A stretch of DNA of 64,000 nucleotides, taken from Thereva unica (taxonomy: Eukaryota; Arthropoda; Insecta; Diptera; Therevidae). Where the stretch lies: NCBI GenBank assembly GCA_949987705.1, contig OX465281.1, forward strand, positions 99,914,326-99,978,325, read 5' to 3'. Positions within the stretch are counted from its first letter, which is position 1. Each line of letters opens with the position of its first letter. Below the pieces are notes generated by a model, which did no database searches, had not been told where the DNA came from, and saw only the letters and a list, made by a program, of their open reading frames with translations. A program made the translations under genes and the position numbers. Positions 1 to 12,800 of this stretch are shown piece after piece.

Positions 1-97
1 TCCATATAATAATAAATTTTAATTTTTAGTTTTTAATCAAATCCATAAAAATGATTGACAATTGATTAATCGTCTTTAATTGTGGAAACTCACGACT

Positions 98-270
98 AAC
101 AATTAATTAATTGTTAATTGCGAATTTTCACAATTACAATTAATTAATTGTTAATTGCAATAGACGCGATTAACAATTAATTAATTGTTAATTGCGAGTT
201 TTCACAATTACAATTAATTAATTGTTAATTGCAGTAGACGTGATTAACAATTAATTAATTGTCAATTTTT
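98..270. repeat. 74-bp AT-rich tandem repeat
   Basis: About 2.4 copies of a 74-bp unit start at 98, 172 and 246. Each unit holds two near-palindromic blocks (caattaattaattg plus ttaattg) joined by cgaattttcacaatta or a variant. The sequence can fold on itself. No coding potential is seen. Confidence 0.85.
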
Positions 271-352
271 AATCGTCCAGAAATTTAGTTTTGCCCAACA
301 CTGGCGCACACCATACTATTGGCTTATTTGTGCAGCGAGGCGCACCGGGTTC

Positions 353-2582
353 CAGCTAGTATAGTATATACCTTTAGATCCATGGAGGCCGTCTCAGGAG
401 GGCGGATTGAAATATTCTTCACAACCCCTTCGACATGGGTATCCAATGAAAGGATATGATAAGTAGAACACCATAAGCAATATAGTATACTCAAAATATC
501 ATTTGGTCCATGGCGGACATCTCCAGCGGGTGAATTACCATTTTCTTCACAACCCCCTCGACATGGGTATCAAATGAAAGAGTATGATAAGTAGAACACC
601 ATAAGCAATATAGTATACTTAATTTATCGTTTGGTCCGTGGCAGCCTTCTCAAGAGGGCGGATTACCATTTTTTTCACATCCCCTTCGAGATGGGTATCA
701 AATCAAAGAGTACGATAAGTAGAACACCATAAGCAATATAGAATATTCAACATATCGTTTGGTCCATGACGGTCATCTCAAGAGGGCGGATTACCATTAT
801 CTTCACAACCAACTTGAGATGGGTATCAAATGAAAGGGCATTATAAGTAGAATGCCATAGGCTATGTCTTTAGATTCATGGCGGCCATCTCAAGAGGGCG
901 GATTACCATTTTCTTCACAACTCCTTCGAGATGGGTATCAAATGAAAGAGTACGATAAGTAAAACACCATAAGCAATATAGTATATTCAATATATCGTTT
1001 GGTCCATGGCGGTCATCTCAAGAGGGCGGATTACCATTTTCTTCACAACCCCCTCGACATGGGTATCAAATGAAAGGGCATTATAAGTAGAATGCCATAG
1101 GCTATGTCTTTAGATTCATGGCGGCCATCTCAAGAGGGCGGATTACCATTTTCTGCACAACACCCAGACATGGGTATCAAAATAAAAGGCTATGAGAAGT
1201 AGAGGGCAGGGCATCTAGCTCGTATGAGTGAAGATGAGCCTGCTCGTAAAGTTCTCTGCGGTAAGACCTATGGGGTGCGACAGCGAGGGAGGCCCAACCT
1301 TCGCTGGAAGGATGGCGTGGACCAGGACGCTCAGAGTTTAGGGATGCCAAACTGGATGACATCGGCTCAGAATCGGGACCGGTGGAGAGAACAGTTGCGC
1401 GAGGCCAGGACCGGATCCCGGTTGTAGAGCCGTTAAAGAAGAAGAATGAGAAGTAGAACTCTATAAGCAATATAGTATACGCAATCTATCATTTGTTCAA
1501 TAGGGGCCATCTTAAGAGGGCCGATTACCATTTTCTTCACAACCCCTTCGAGATGGGTATCAAATCAAAGAGTATGATAAGTAGAACACCATAACCAATA
1601 TAGTATACTCAATATATCGTTTGGTCCATGGCGGTTATCTCAAGAGGGCGGATTACCATTTTATTCACAGTGCCCTCGACATGGGTATCAAATGAAAGAG
1701 TATGAAAAGTGGAACACCATAAGCAATATAGTATACTCAATTTATCATTTGGTCCATGGCGGCCATCTCAAGAGGGCGGATTACCATCTTCATCACAACC
1801 CCTTTGAAATGGGTATCAAATGAAAGAGTACGATAAGTAGAACACCATAAGCAATATAGAATATTCAATATATCGTTTGGTCCATGGCGGTTATCTCAAG
1901 AGGGCGGATTACCATTTTCTTCACAACCCCAGGACATGGGTATCAAATGAAAGGGCATTATAAGTAGAATGCAGTAGGCTATGTCTTTATATTCATGGCG
2001 GTCGTCTCAAGAGGGCGGATTACTATTTTCTTCACAACACCCGAGACATGGGTATCAAATGAAAGGGTATGATAAGTGGGCCACCATAAGGAATATAGTG
2101 TACTCAATATATCGTTTGGTCCATGGCGGCCATCTCAAGAGGGCGGATTACCATTTCCTTCACAGTTCCCTCGACATGGGTATCAAATGAAAGAGTATGA
2201 TAAATGAAACACCATAAGCAATATAGCATACTCAATTCATCATTTGGTCCATGGCGGCCATCTCAAGAGGGCGGATTACCATTTTCTTCACAACTCCTTC
2301 GAGACGGGTATCAAATGAAAGAGTATGATAAGTAGAACACCATAAGCAATATAGTATTTTCAATATATCGTTTGGTCCATGGCGGTCATCTCAAGAGGGC
2401 GGATTGCCATTTTCTTCACCACTCCCTCGACATGGGTATCAAATGAAAGGGCATTATAAGTAGAATGCAGTAGGCTATGTCTTTATATTCATGGCGGCCA
2501 TCTCAAGAGGGCGGATTACCATTTTCTTCACAGTTCCCTCGACATGGGTATCAAATGAAAGGGTATGATAAGTGGAACACCA
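353..2582. repeat. 112/128-bp satellite-like array
   Basis: A long head-to-tail array in which each unit has four landmarks in order: a 'ggtccatggcggccatctca' block, 'agagggcggattaccatttt', 'cttcacaaccccctcgacat', and the core CATGGGTATCAAATGAAAGG. Full units are 128 bp (ggtcc at 505, 633 and 761). Shorter ones of about 112 bp lack the tagtatactcaatatatcg segment, and the two types are intermixed. Identity between units is high. The array is interrupted by an RTE 3' end (1204-1445) and ends abruptly where Helentron coding sequence begins. The CATGGGTATC core recurs inverted in the tandem repeat near 36 kb. Confidence 0.93.
1204..1445 (+). mobile_element. RTE-like LINE, 5'-truncated 3' end
   Basis: The short reading frame 1224-1427 encodes the last residues of an RTE/BovB-type ORF2: basic 'RQRGRPNLRWKDG', then 'WMTSAQNRDRWRE', then a stop and a (GAA)n-like tail. 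It sits inside a satellite unit and has a perfect 12-bp target duplication, ATGAGAAGTAGA, at 1192-1203 and 1446-1457, which fixes both ends. A nearly identical copy with its own duplication is at 49440-49632, so the family was recently active. Confidence 0.88.
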
Positions 2583-3598
2583 CCTTTAATTGCGGCTTGC
2601 GCTATGACCATACATAAATCGCAGGGTGGAACTTTCAGTGAAATTGTTTACGAGTACAGCAAAGATCATTCCCAAGAACTTGTATACGTTGCGTTATCTC
2701 GTGCAACAAATATAGAAAATTTGTATATTGTAACACCTCAAGATGATCCAACGAAATTTAAGTTTTATCATAATCGAAAGCAAGCTAGATCAACAGAGAA
2801 ATTGCTGCAAGAATTTCAAAGATTATCTTTAAACACATTGCAGACCAGAACGCAAATGGTTTTGGATATGATTTGTAACAAAATAGGTCTTTCAGTATTA
2901 AGTTTTAATTGCCAAAGTTTAAAAAATCATATTTTAGATTTCATTGATCCAGTTACTGAAAATTGTAATATTCTATTACTTACTGAAACATGGATGAGAA
3001 ATGAAGAAGAAATTATCCTTCCTAATTTCAATTGCATTTCTCATTATAAACGACACAATATTCATGCAGGTGGGTCGCAATATACCAAAACTATAAAGAT
3101 AGTGTCAACATTTGCCAACCAAATATATAAACTATTTTGTCAAACATAAGTGCATTGAGTACTAGACATTCATCAGTTGGAGAAATTTGTTCAGTGATTT
3201 GTAAAATAAGAAAAGATCATGAAATAGTTATTGTAGCTGTTTATATATCACCAAATCAAAAGATTGAGGATATTACATTATTTATTCATCGATCCCTGTT
3301 AGAATATACTGAGAGAGAATATAAATTACTATGTCATAAACTTCCACTAATATTATCTGGAGACTTTAATATTAACTTCAATGAAAAAGACGAATTTAAA
3401 ATCTTCACATCCTTTTTATCTGACACATTTAATTTGAGTATGAATAATGATCCAGCACAGTACACAACGAAATACTGTACTACAGTTGATGCCGTTTTTT
3501 CAAGATTCTTGTACAAAATTGATTCTGAAGTATATGCATCTTATTATAGTTATCATAAGCCAATAATTTCTATGTTACAATTTGGTGATAAAATTTGA
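2583..3598 (+). pseudogene. Helentron ORF 3' portion: helicase C-terminus fused to endonuclease
   Basis: The first frame (to 3149) carries the end of a Pif1-like Helitron helicase: 'AMTIHKSQGGTF', then 'LVYVALSRATNIENLYIV', then about 40 residues later 'LSVLSFNCQSLKNHI' and 'ILLLTETWM', the start of an apurinic-type endonuclease domain. After a frameshift or short deletion near 3090 the second frame (to 3598) has the endonuclease core 'LILSGDFN' and the terminal 'YYSYHKPII' histidine motif. A helicase-endonuclease fusion is known from the Helentron subgroup of Helitrons. The Rep domain and most of the helicase are missing, because the copy begins abruptly inside the satellite at about 2578-2583. 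It is a dead fragment; neither Helitron terminus was identified. Confidence 0.85.
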
Positions 3599-4149
3599 AA
3601 TTTTTTTTGGAAAGTTTTGGAATGTTAATATTATAACAAATATTTTCCTAAAATATTAATTTAAATTTTTGATTTGATTCGATCCTTTACATTATTTGCT
3701 TGAAAAATGGTATAAAGTAAAAATAAATAAAATATACAGATTTTATTTGGAGTTACATTCGCAGTTGTAAAAAAATCGTAAGGAACTTCGTTCCTGACGG
3801 GGGTCCCATGATCGCACCTGATTTTTTTTATTTCCAATATCACTTTAAATGGACTTGTTTTTTCGTTTACCGAATTGCCGGTAAATTTTGAAAATTTACG
3901 GATAATTTTACCGAATGCGTTTTTGTCTATTTATCGGTTAACCGGTGAATCGGCTATATAATCCCTATTTGCTACCTTAAAAAACCTCATATACAGATTT
4001 TCATTCGGAACACAATTTGCAAATTCGTCGGCCATTTTGAATTTATAAGTTTTGTCCACAAATTCGTTATTTGCGACCTTAAAACCCCTAGATACCCACT
4101 TTCATTGGAATCGGAATAAAATTGGCACATTCAATCAACCATATTTCTT
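3599..4149. other. AT-rich spacer with a dispersed repeat
   Basis: No gene is seen. About 3960-4135 matches, in inverted orientation, the tandem repeat at 63075-63420: blocks such as 'ttataaattcaaaatgg' read on the minus strand here, separated by 'aattggcacattc'-like sequence. The stretch 3880-3950 contains small palindromes around 'aattgccggtaaatt'. Confidence 0.5.
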
Positions 4150-5117
4150 TACCATTATTTAGGCACTTGTGCGAAGAAGAAAGTTTAAAGTGTAACTGTG
4201 CTGCGTGAGGAACGCTGGGACGATAATAATTGATTTTTCCCAAGAAACGTCTCAATTCGGTTAGTGTTTGTGGTTTCGGGAATTGGTTAATTGCTTCGAC
4301 TCGTTCTGTTGGTGGTTTGCAGCGGTTCTTTGTTTATAACATAACTTAGGTAGGTTACTTGTCAAAGTTGGTGCACAGGTGTGCATCTTGTAGACACCTG
4401 AGACATCGAGACATAAAAATAATATTGATATAGCAGTATGCAAAGTCCAGGCCTCGAAATTTTCCATGAATCGTGGGAAGGTTTGTGTGGCATCTCGTGG
4501 CCCAAATGGAATCTTTTTTATGTGAAAGACAAGAGTTTCAGGAAAGGCCCTTTATACTGTCGACAATCTATTTTCTTCGTATATAGTGTGCAATGTCGAT
4601 CAGCAGCTCTAGTCGGGAAAGAAAGGAACTGCCACAACCTACCCGAGATATTTTTAGTCCACCTACTTCCAACCATTACTATTGCGACTTTGGCATCGGG
4701 GCATCGAGAAACAACTCGCTGGAGTGTTATGCCTCCTGAACCGAGTTGAATCTCATCAACCAACCGATGTCATGCGCTTTGGAGGAGCCGGGAAAGGCTA
4801 AGAAGGGCTATGACAGGAGGGAACAGGAATGTAAAGAGGGAAGAAGAAAGAAGGAAAGTTATGTAGGTGGGAAAGTGGAAAAGGCGAAGGACCGTGGGGC
4901 TGGCCGGAAATCGAACCCGGGACCTCTTGGATAGTAGCCAGACTCCTTACTCCCTAAGCTACCGAGGCCCCTCCATTACTACAAACTCGATCAAACCAAA
5001 AGGAGTAGTGATTGCGGTCTTGGGATTGTCGTCTTCTGCTTTCGGTATTTCATGAATTTGATGATAGGCTCTCATCAAATCTAACGTAGAAAATATGGTC
5101 TTTCCACTAAGTTTTTA
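4150..5117 (-). pseudogene. Gypsy-type reverse transcriptase remnant, split by a SINE
   Basis: On the minus strand 5117-4975 encodes '[19 protein letters not shown]' followed by '[10 protein letters not shown]', the RT block that precedes the catalytic motif in Ty3/Gypsy elements. Beyond the SINE at 4514-4974 the same strand resumes with 'RVEAINQFPKPQTLTELRRF' and 'LGKINYYR', the RT thumb/connection region (about 4190-4310). Between them the catalytic region is mutated, and several stops and frameshifts are present. The element predates the SINE insertion. It lies downstream of the last exon of the kinase gene, in the same orientation. Confidence 0.78.
4514..4974 (-). mobile_element. tRNA-derived SINE, copy 1
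   Basis: Read on the minus strand, it begins with a tRNA-like head: GGGGCCTCGGTAGCTTAGGG (A-box-like), then about 30 bp later a B box 'ggttcgatttcc'. A body rich in ctttccttctttcttc follows, and it ends in a short A run (T run at 4514-4519 on the plus strand). The full-length relative at 33731-34213 aligns along its whole length. It interrupts Gypsy RT. It is RNA polymerase III-type mobile DNA, not a functional tRNA gene. Confidence 0.85.
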
Positions 5118-5667
5118 GTACTGCCATGTCATTAGCACTGCCCTGTATACTGGGCTATATTTCAGAACACATCTTATGTATTCTGAATCTTCTACAATTA
5201 AATTTTTGAAGACAAACGAGATCAAAGTTATGTATTACAAAACAACATCTTTTACAGGATTTAAGCAGAAAAGTTGGTACATTTACCAGAGAGAAAACGA
5301 TCAGAAATGATCAACATGAAAAATGATCTATATAAAATGTTGACTAACGCAATTCCGGGTGCAATTTTTTAAGCACCCTATAAATTGTGAAATACACAAT
5401 TATAAATGCCGATTAGAAGCCAGCTAAAGATGCCCTATAGAAAATGTTCAAAATAATAAACTAGACTCAGTTTAGGTAAAAAAAAAAAAAATGCAATTAC
5501 ATAATTAAAAAGAAAAAATTTTCAATTTCAATTACATATTAGCTATGTATTTCTTTACCGAAATACCTATTACATAACAAAATGCTTTTTTGTTCGGAAC
5601 ATTAAAATTGACTAGACATAAAATTTGTACGAGGAATCACTACGATGTAGTATATAACATTATGTAT
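5118..5667. other. Downstream spacer / possible 3' UTR of the kinase gene
   Basis: AT-rich sequence with an A13 tract near 5480 and no coding exons. It follows the stop codon of the minus-strand kinase gene and probably contains its 3' UTR. I found no canonical AATAAA on the minus strand. Confidence 0.4.
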
Positions 5668-6840
5668 TTATAAAAGATTTTCGCCTTGCAAAAATTTCGC
5701 TATTATTAATAGTACGAACGCAGAAGTAAGGAAAATTGTTCCTGGAATGGACCGCCGAACTTTTACATTGGGATCTTTTTCTCGCTGCCAAAAGAGTGCC
5801 ATTTCCTCGTCGTATTTTTCAAAATTGTCCCAATTAATACATTTTTGAACAGCATACTTCCATCTACCGTAAAGCAGTTCTCTTCCTAAAATAAAACCCA
5901 AATTTTAACACGAATTAAATCTAAATCATTTGCATACGATTTGGTGTAGTTGTGGGATAGAATATATCAGATGGAGGTGAATACATTACACGAGCATTGC
6001 TTAAAGATAACACGTTCATTGCAATACCGGCAGACAGCATTACACCTATGCACGAAGGCGATGAGGTTTGTGGGCGCTCTGAAATATTCAAGACTTTATT
6101 TAAAAAATACTTTTATATCGTTTTATTTTAACAAACCTAAAACGATGCCCGTTATATCGGTAACGAATTGCATGAAATGGCAGTTTTCGCTAAATTCTCC
6201 ACCAATTATAAGCTTCTTTGGTGGCTCCCACGTTGGGGTATCTTTTACGAAAGAATCTAAAACATCAAGAATTTGAAAGCCGGTTGCTTCATATGCAGCT
6301 TGAGCAACATTTCCTGCTGTTGTATGACTAGTTAATCCTAAAAGCATACTAAAAATACATTGTTCTAATATATTATTTTCCTGAAGTTTTGTAAAATTAC
6401 CCACGAGCATCATGTTTCCAATAAGGCGAGTAAAGGCCACTGAATGCGGGTACAAAGAGTATTTCACTTTTTTTATTATCACTTGAAGTTGCTGCTAATG
6501 AAGTGGAGCAAGCTGATGAGATCATAGAAGTATCGAACAAAAAACTGCTTAACACATCAGCTGTCGAATCCGTTTGATCGATAATTGTATTTATTTGAAG
6601 TTGATCTTTAAGCCAATTAACACTAGATCCGGCATTGGCTACTGCCCCTTCAAGAGCATAAAATGTTTTTTGGTTTGGTCCTAGCTTGAAAGCTACAGTA
6701 CTAAGAAGACCATGATCAGAATTTATAATTTCTTGGCCGGTATTAAATAAAATAAAACAGCTTTCGTCGATTGTACATGTTGCTTGCGTTGTTTGAATAC
6801 ACAGTTGGCCTAATAATGCTGCAGGCTGGTCGCCCATTGC
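5668..6840 (-). CDS. Kinase-family gene, exons 6-9 (C-terminal half and membrane tail)
   Basis: Exon 6 (6401-6840) follows acceptor ttttccag and opens with '[12 protein letters not shown]'. It carries a non-conserved Ser/Thr/Asp insertion around '[10 protein letters not shown]' before '[14 protein letters not shown]'. Exon 7 (6137-6348) encodes '[13 protein letters not shown]' and the nucleotide-side segment '[16 protein letters not shown]'. Exon 8 (5938-6078) encodes '[19 protein letters not shown]', matching the RP...T.LGAA...AG block. Exon 9 (5668-5885) encodes '[15 protein letters not shown]' and ends with a roughly 20-residue membrane segment close to the C-terminus. The introns are 52, 58 and 52 bp. 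Confidence 0.88.
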
Positions 6841-9800
6841 CTGGAAAAGAAAATCTATATATTTTTGGGGCTAAAAAAAAGTATATTTATATATAAGGAT
6901 AATTATACTCTCCGTGGCAAATTTATAAATCCACTCAATAAATGGAGATTTCTCCTATTACTCTATTACTCAATGGATTTCTGGGAGCCTTTTTTCTGTG
7001 AAAATTTATGTTACCAATAAAGAACGTATGTCAGGATGAGGATTCAATTGCAATAAAAATATTAAGGTTTTCTGAGAATTTCAAATTATGTACTGTGGCA
7101 TAATTATAAAAAACAGTGGGTGTGTGTGCTTATGTACACGCATTAGAAGTTATACTTCTTTGGCGTGATTTTAAGACTAATTTTTAATTTCTACACAAAT
7201 ATTTTATTGGAATCTTTCTATTTTCGTGCGTTGGAAGGTGCCAGCATTATGATGCCGACACGCTCAAGGCTGTCGGTTATACCGAATCCGAATACCGAAT
7301 CCTAACTAAAATTATCAACTAGTTGGGTCATTAGGCCTAATTACAATTATCTTAAGATGGGATTAATATGCCTCATGAAATTCTTTTAAGACTGGCTAAT
7401 TTTCTACCAAAACGTAATGAATGTTAAGCTTAATATGCGTCGCAAAGCTGGATCAGCATTTATTTACCTGATAATACTACTGGTACTTCTGAGCCCAACT
7501 CACTTCTTTTTTGTTCATTTCCGCCTTAGCTTCTGATTGAGGAATATAGCTTCTCCTCCACTTTAGTCAGTAGATCAAACGATCGTACCATTATAGTCTA
7601 AGACGTTCGTTGCTCTTAGCCCTGCCTTTAGTTGTAGGTTACAGTGCAACAGTTTACTAATCTCCGGCAATCCAAAAGGATATCGGCTGTGTCCTCTGTC
7701 ACAGTGAGGAATTCCAGCCGTTGCGTAGACTCATTTTGCCGGTATGCTCTCGTAACTCACCCGTGGGTTCATCGACCTTGGGTAGATTCATTCTACTTCC
7801 TTTGCACTACAGAAATATACGTCACTTCCAAATTCTGTTCACTTCCCTAGCTTCTTCTTTTAGTTGTTACTCAATTCAATTGAGTGGGTTAGGGTAATTG
7901 AAATATGATACGAAGAGTTTCATACTAAGCACATTAATGTATCGGAAAATACAGCATCAACGCTTCAACGTTTGACTGACAACACTCCGAACCTGTCCAA
8001 ACACCATAGTTGGACGCTTGACATTGGACATTCGTAGTTCGAGTAGCGGCCACACAATGCGTTCTACCATCAAACGTCCAACGTTGGAAAGTGCTCATAG
8101 CATCGTTTAGAGCCGGCTTTAGCTGAAAACTAGGATATGCAATTTATTTCCCTCCATAGCCTCTGGGTTAAAACCTCCTCACCCATGGACATCGTGAACG
8201 GACTTTGGCTACGAATTTTCATATGCCCATATAATAATAAACTTAATAGCTAAAGGATTGGAGTTGCAATGCTTGCCCTCCATAGACTCTACCCCTTCGC
8301 CTATATCGTCCGCAGGCCGTATCGGAACATCAAAATTGGCAGCGTGCAGCAAATTAGGGCATGAGATAAAAATGCAGCACGCTGCAATCAAAAGTATTTC
8401 AATTGGCTGAGGCTGGTAAAATGACAAGTAAAGCAGCGTGCTGCATGTTCATATCATGTCTTAAATTTGCAGTACGCTGCATATTTGAGGTTCTGATAGG
8501 GCCTGAAGCAAACCCATCGTAGCTACAGGCCTGAAAGCAGCCGGTGCCGATCCTACATTTGCTTGAATGGATGACATTTCTCGTGTAATAACATAGTGGA
8601 GCCAAGTTTTTAAGTTTATTTTCGCAATAAAAAGTTGTAAAATATTGTACTTTATCACTTTTTCCTGCACTTGGATTACCAGTGATTAGTGTTTCAGTGA
8701 TTGAATTAAAACAATTTCAAAAAATTGAGTGAACCAATATGTTTTAATGGTTTAATTGTGAAGGTGACCAATTTTGTTTACATTCGCTGTGGTTTTGTCG
8801 AGTTATTTTAGGGCAAAAATGTTGAATTTGTGTGGTTATTGAGTTAAAAGTGAATTTAAAGTGATTAAAGCTTGTTAAAGAATAATTTTTAAAAATATTA
8901 AAGCAGAAAAATGTGTAGGGCAAAAATCGAAAGTTATTGTTATTCATGTTGTGGGGTGGTACTTGCACTTATGTTTTAATAACCATTCCGTAATAATTTT
9001 TAACCATTTTAAATTCACTTTTAATTTCATTACAACATCAATCCAACATTTTTTCCCTAAATTAACACGAAACTAGTGGGATGTTGTGCCTAGAGACTAG
9101 CCACTAATTACGCTTTTTCATGATATTCTTTCTGTTGAATAACACTTCAGATTGGATGACAATATATTAAGTGGAGATTGATCCGCACTCACTTCCAAGC
9201 CGCCGGATCTGGGAATCGAGGCCAATAATTCGAATGTGTCAAATTGAAAAAAAAAAAGCACATCACACATGTAAACACTATAGAAAACGAATCTAAACAT
9301 TTTTCTTTGGATTGGAGGAAAATCTAATGTGGTGCACTTTGCACAACAGAATTAGGTGTATTATTTTACTTAAACATACATGTCTTATTGTTAAAAATTC
9401 GGCTTACCGCACCCTAGTTTGGCCATGGAGATTCATAAGTATCACACTGACCAATGCTATATATAATTAATCTTAAAAAGTTTTTGGTAAAGGCTTATGT
9501 AGGTTATAAGTTGTGAGACTGCGTAATCTAAAACTTAACAAAGTATTTAACAAACACTACAATATAATCATCATAGCTTAAAAAAAGGAAATCAAATGTA
9601 AACAATAAAATTCTTTGATTCTTCACAAACGTCATGGTATATTTCTTTATTCAATATAAACAATAGTTTTTGAGCTGCAAATAAAAACTATATGCCATAA
9701 TTTCGTTATCATCGGTTTTTGTTCTGGAAGCAAATTTAGAGACGTATTCATGACAAAAACTTGTTTCATATGAAACAAAATCCCCGAAGGAAATTTAAAA

Positions 9801-12800
9801 AAATTATTATGACGAAAAAAAAAGCACCGCGAGCCGAAGGATCGAACTCGCAGCCCCACGGACGAGGGAGTTTCCCTAGCCCTTTATAGTCCATGGAAAT
9901 GGTACTTTAACATTGCAAAAATGCAGGACAAGGTTTTATTTTTGGGATGTGTAGGGGGGGTCAGGGTGAGCTTAAGTTTGAGGATTTTCGGGATTCTAAC
10001 CCCCCCCCATTTGGCCGCCATCTTGGAAAACGTATGCAAATGGGTTTTCCACTATATCTCCGAAACGGCACATCTTACCGGAAATTTGCAAGGACACTTT
10101 TTGTTTAGAATTAAATAATCTACAATTTATTCTTTAGAAATTTTGTGGTAAAATGAATAATTAAGAAGTTATAAGCCTTAGAACACAAAAATTAGTCACA
10201 ATATTTTCTTTAAAGGCTCTTTTTTGTTGTTTAAATATACTTCTGGTTGAAATTTCCAGACCATTTTCTCAGTTTTTGGTCTTTTGACCAAGAGCTACAT
10301 TTTGAGATATTTCCCAAGTCTGTATCTGCAGTACTTTCAGAGATGAAAGTAGGCTTCAGACGGACAGACGGACAGACGGACAGACGGACAGAGCCTCTGT
10401 ATAAGCTTTTTTTTTTTGAAAAAGCTAAAAACCACCATGAATGTAAACAAAACTGGTCACCTTATCAATTTCATTGAATTTATTCACTCGGATCACTAAC
10501 TAACTTATCACCGGTAATGCACGTGGAGGAAAAAATGCTAAAATACAATATTCTGCCACTTTTTACAAGTTAAAAACTTGGCGCGTCTAAGATATTACAC
10601 TACGGTTCAGAGAAATTGCCTTCCATCCAGTAAAACTCCTCACCCACAAACAGCACACAATAAACATTACGAATCTTCCTAGGCCCACGGAAAACCAAAC
10701 TTACGCTTAGCTGTCGAACATGGAATTTATTTCCCTCCATAGCCTCAGCGTAAAAACCCCGTCACCTATCGACATCGTGAACCGCCATCGGCTACGAATT
10801 TTCATATGCCCATAGTCACGGTATTCAGAAACAAGGTAATGTAAAAGACTGTATACCGTATACGACGGAAAATGTGGGGAACACTTCCCATATAAAATCT
10901 AAGTTGTTGTTGTTGTTTCAGCATTACGGCTGACGTCACCAGGCGCCCATTTTTTACGGTATTCGAAGCTGCCGTCGCTTTTACATTACTTTAGCTTTCT
11001 GTATACCGGGCATAATATTGATAATCCCAGTGCGCATGAAGAATGGAAGTTGAAATGCTTGCCCTCCATTGCCTCCACTCCTTCGCCCATATCCTCCGCG
11101 TTGCGTTGCGATTTCCTCAAAATTCACTCTCATAATATTTTTCAAAACGCGCCTAAAGAAGTATAACTTCAAAAACCACCAGTCTATGTGAAGGCTTTGT
11201 AGAGTTAATTCATGTTTTACTCCCTATAAATTTAGTCTAGTGTTTTTAAAATAAAATTGCCAAGAGGTAAACATTTATTAATGGCCCGGCTTCACCGCCC
11301 TTAGTTCAGTAATGTTCTATTAGTACAGTCAATCTGTTATAAAAATGGTGCAAAATTTACCATAAAGGTCAAAGTTGGCAAATCGTTGGAGAATCATGTA
11401 AGGAAGCTTACTTTTGGATGGCCACCTGCTACTTGCTGTAGTTTTTTGGAAAACTCAAAAAAAGTGTCAAAAAAAGTGTTTTTCCATTTTTTTGCCCTTA
11501 AATAATTTTTTTTTTCATCTACGATGTAAATGGAAAAGTTGTTCCTTTTAATATTTACTACAACTACTAGGTAAATTGGAAAATTGTCTATCACAAAAGA
11601 AGAAGGGGTAACTCCCAAGAGAAAGAAACACCGATCTCAAAAAAGCATCAATGGATTCCAAGGGCCGTGGTAATGCCAATTATTATAAAGTGCTGAGTAA
11701 TTTAAAAAGTAGCAATTGTGATAGTGATAAGAATTTAACAAATAAGCTACACTCAAGTGGTGATAATAACACTAATAATGTATACAATGCGATGAGAGAG
11801 AGGAAATTCCGGCCCCGATAATTTTATATAATTGTAATGTAAAAAAACTGAATGAAATTATGAGAATTAATTATCCTATCATAAAACAGAAAATTGTTAA
11901 TAACAGGAATGGTACCAGTAAAATTTTTGTCAATGATATTAAAGAAAACAAAATTCATGCGTACACGTTTACGTGTACATACATATACCATATCTGTATA
12001 TCTCTGAAGGGAGTGAATGTAAAAAGCTACACGGCTAATGAGGTACAAGAATATTTATCAAAACAATGCCGAGTTTTACGACAAGTAAATCTGTCAAAAA
12101 TGAATGTACTTTAGATATGATGTATGTTCATTTTGCAGTTGGAGCTCGAACAAAACATTACTTCTATTAGTCCAGGCGCTAGAGCAGTGAAACCTATAAC
12201 TTTTGGTTTTGGCGTGATGTAACGGACTTTTTTGGTGGAATCGGTCAGAAATGACATCCCCAACAATATTTAGGGGGTGCGCAAATAGTTTTGCATAATG
12301 AATTTTGTAATTAAACTGGAAGGAAATATTTCTGAAAATTGGCGCATTTTCCACCAGAATTTTGAGATATTCGCAACAGCTATAAAGCTAAATAAGGAAG
12401 CGGAAGAGGTAAAAGTGGCAATATTCTTAAATGCAATAGGAAGTGACGCAGTAGAAGCATTCAATTCATTTAATATAACGGAAGCCGATAAGAAAAAATA
12501 TTCTACAGTTGTTAAAGCTTTCAGTGATTTTTGCCTACCAAAATGCAATCAGGTGTATGAAATCTTTCTTTTTCATGGAAGAATACAAGCAGTAATTTCT
12601 ACCTCGACTTAAAAAAAATTGCACGTAGATGCGCATATGGTGAACAAGAACAAAGAATGATCAGAGATCAAATAGTTGCGGGCATAATGGACAAATCGTT
12701 GCAGAGAAAGATGCTGGAAATCTCAGAATTGACACTGGACAGAGCGGTAGAACTGGCACGATCGGCTGAAGCAGCAAACCAACAAGCGAGGGAGATGCTA

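Noticed and set aside
5950..6276. Plus-strand ORF over kinase exons 7-8
   Set aside because: Antisense of the glycerol kinase-family exons, which have clear family motifs and splice sites.
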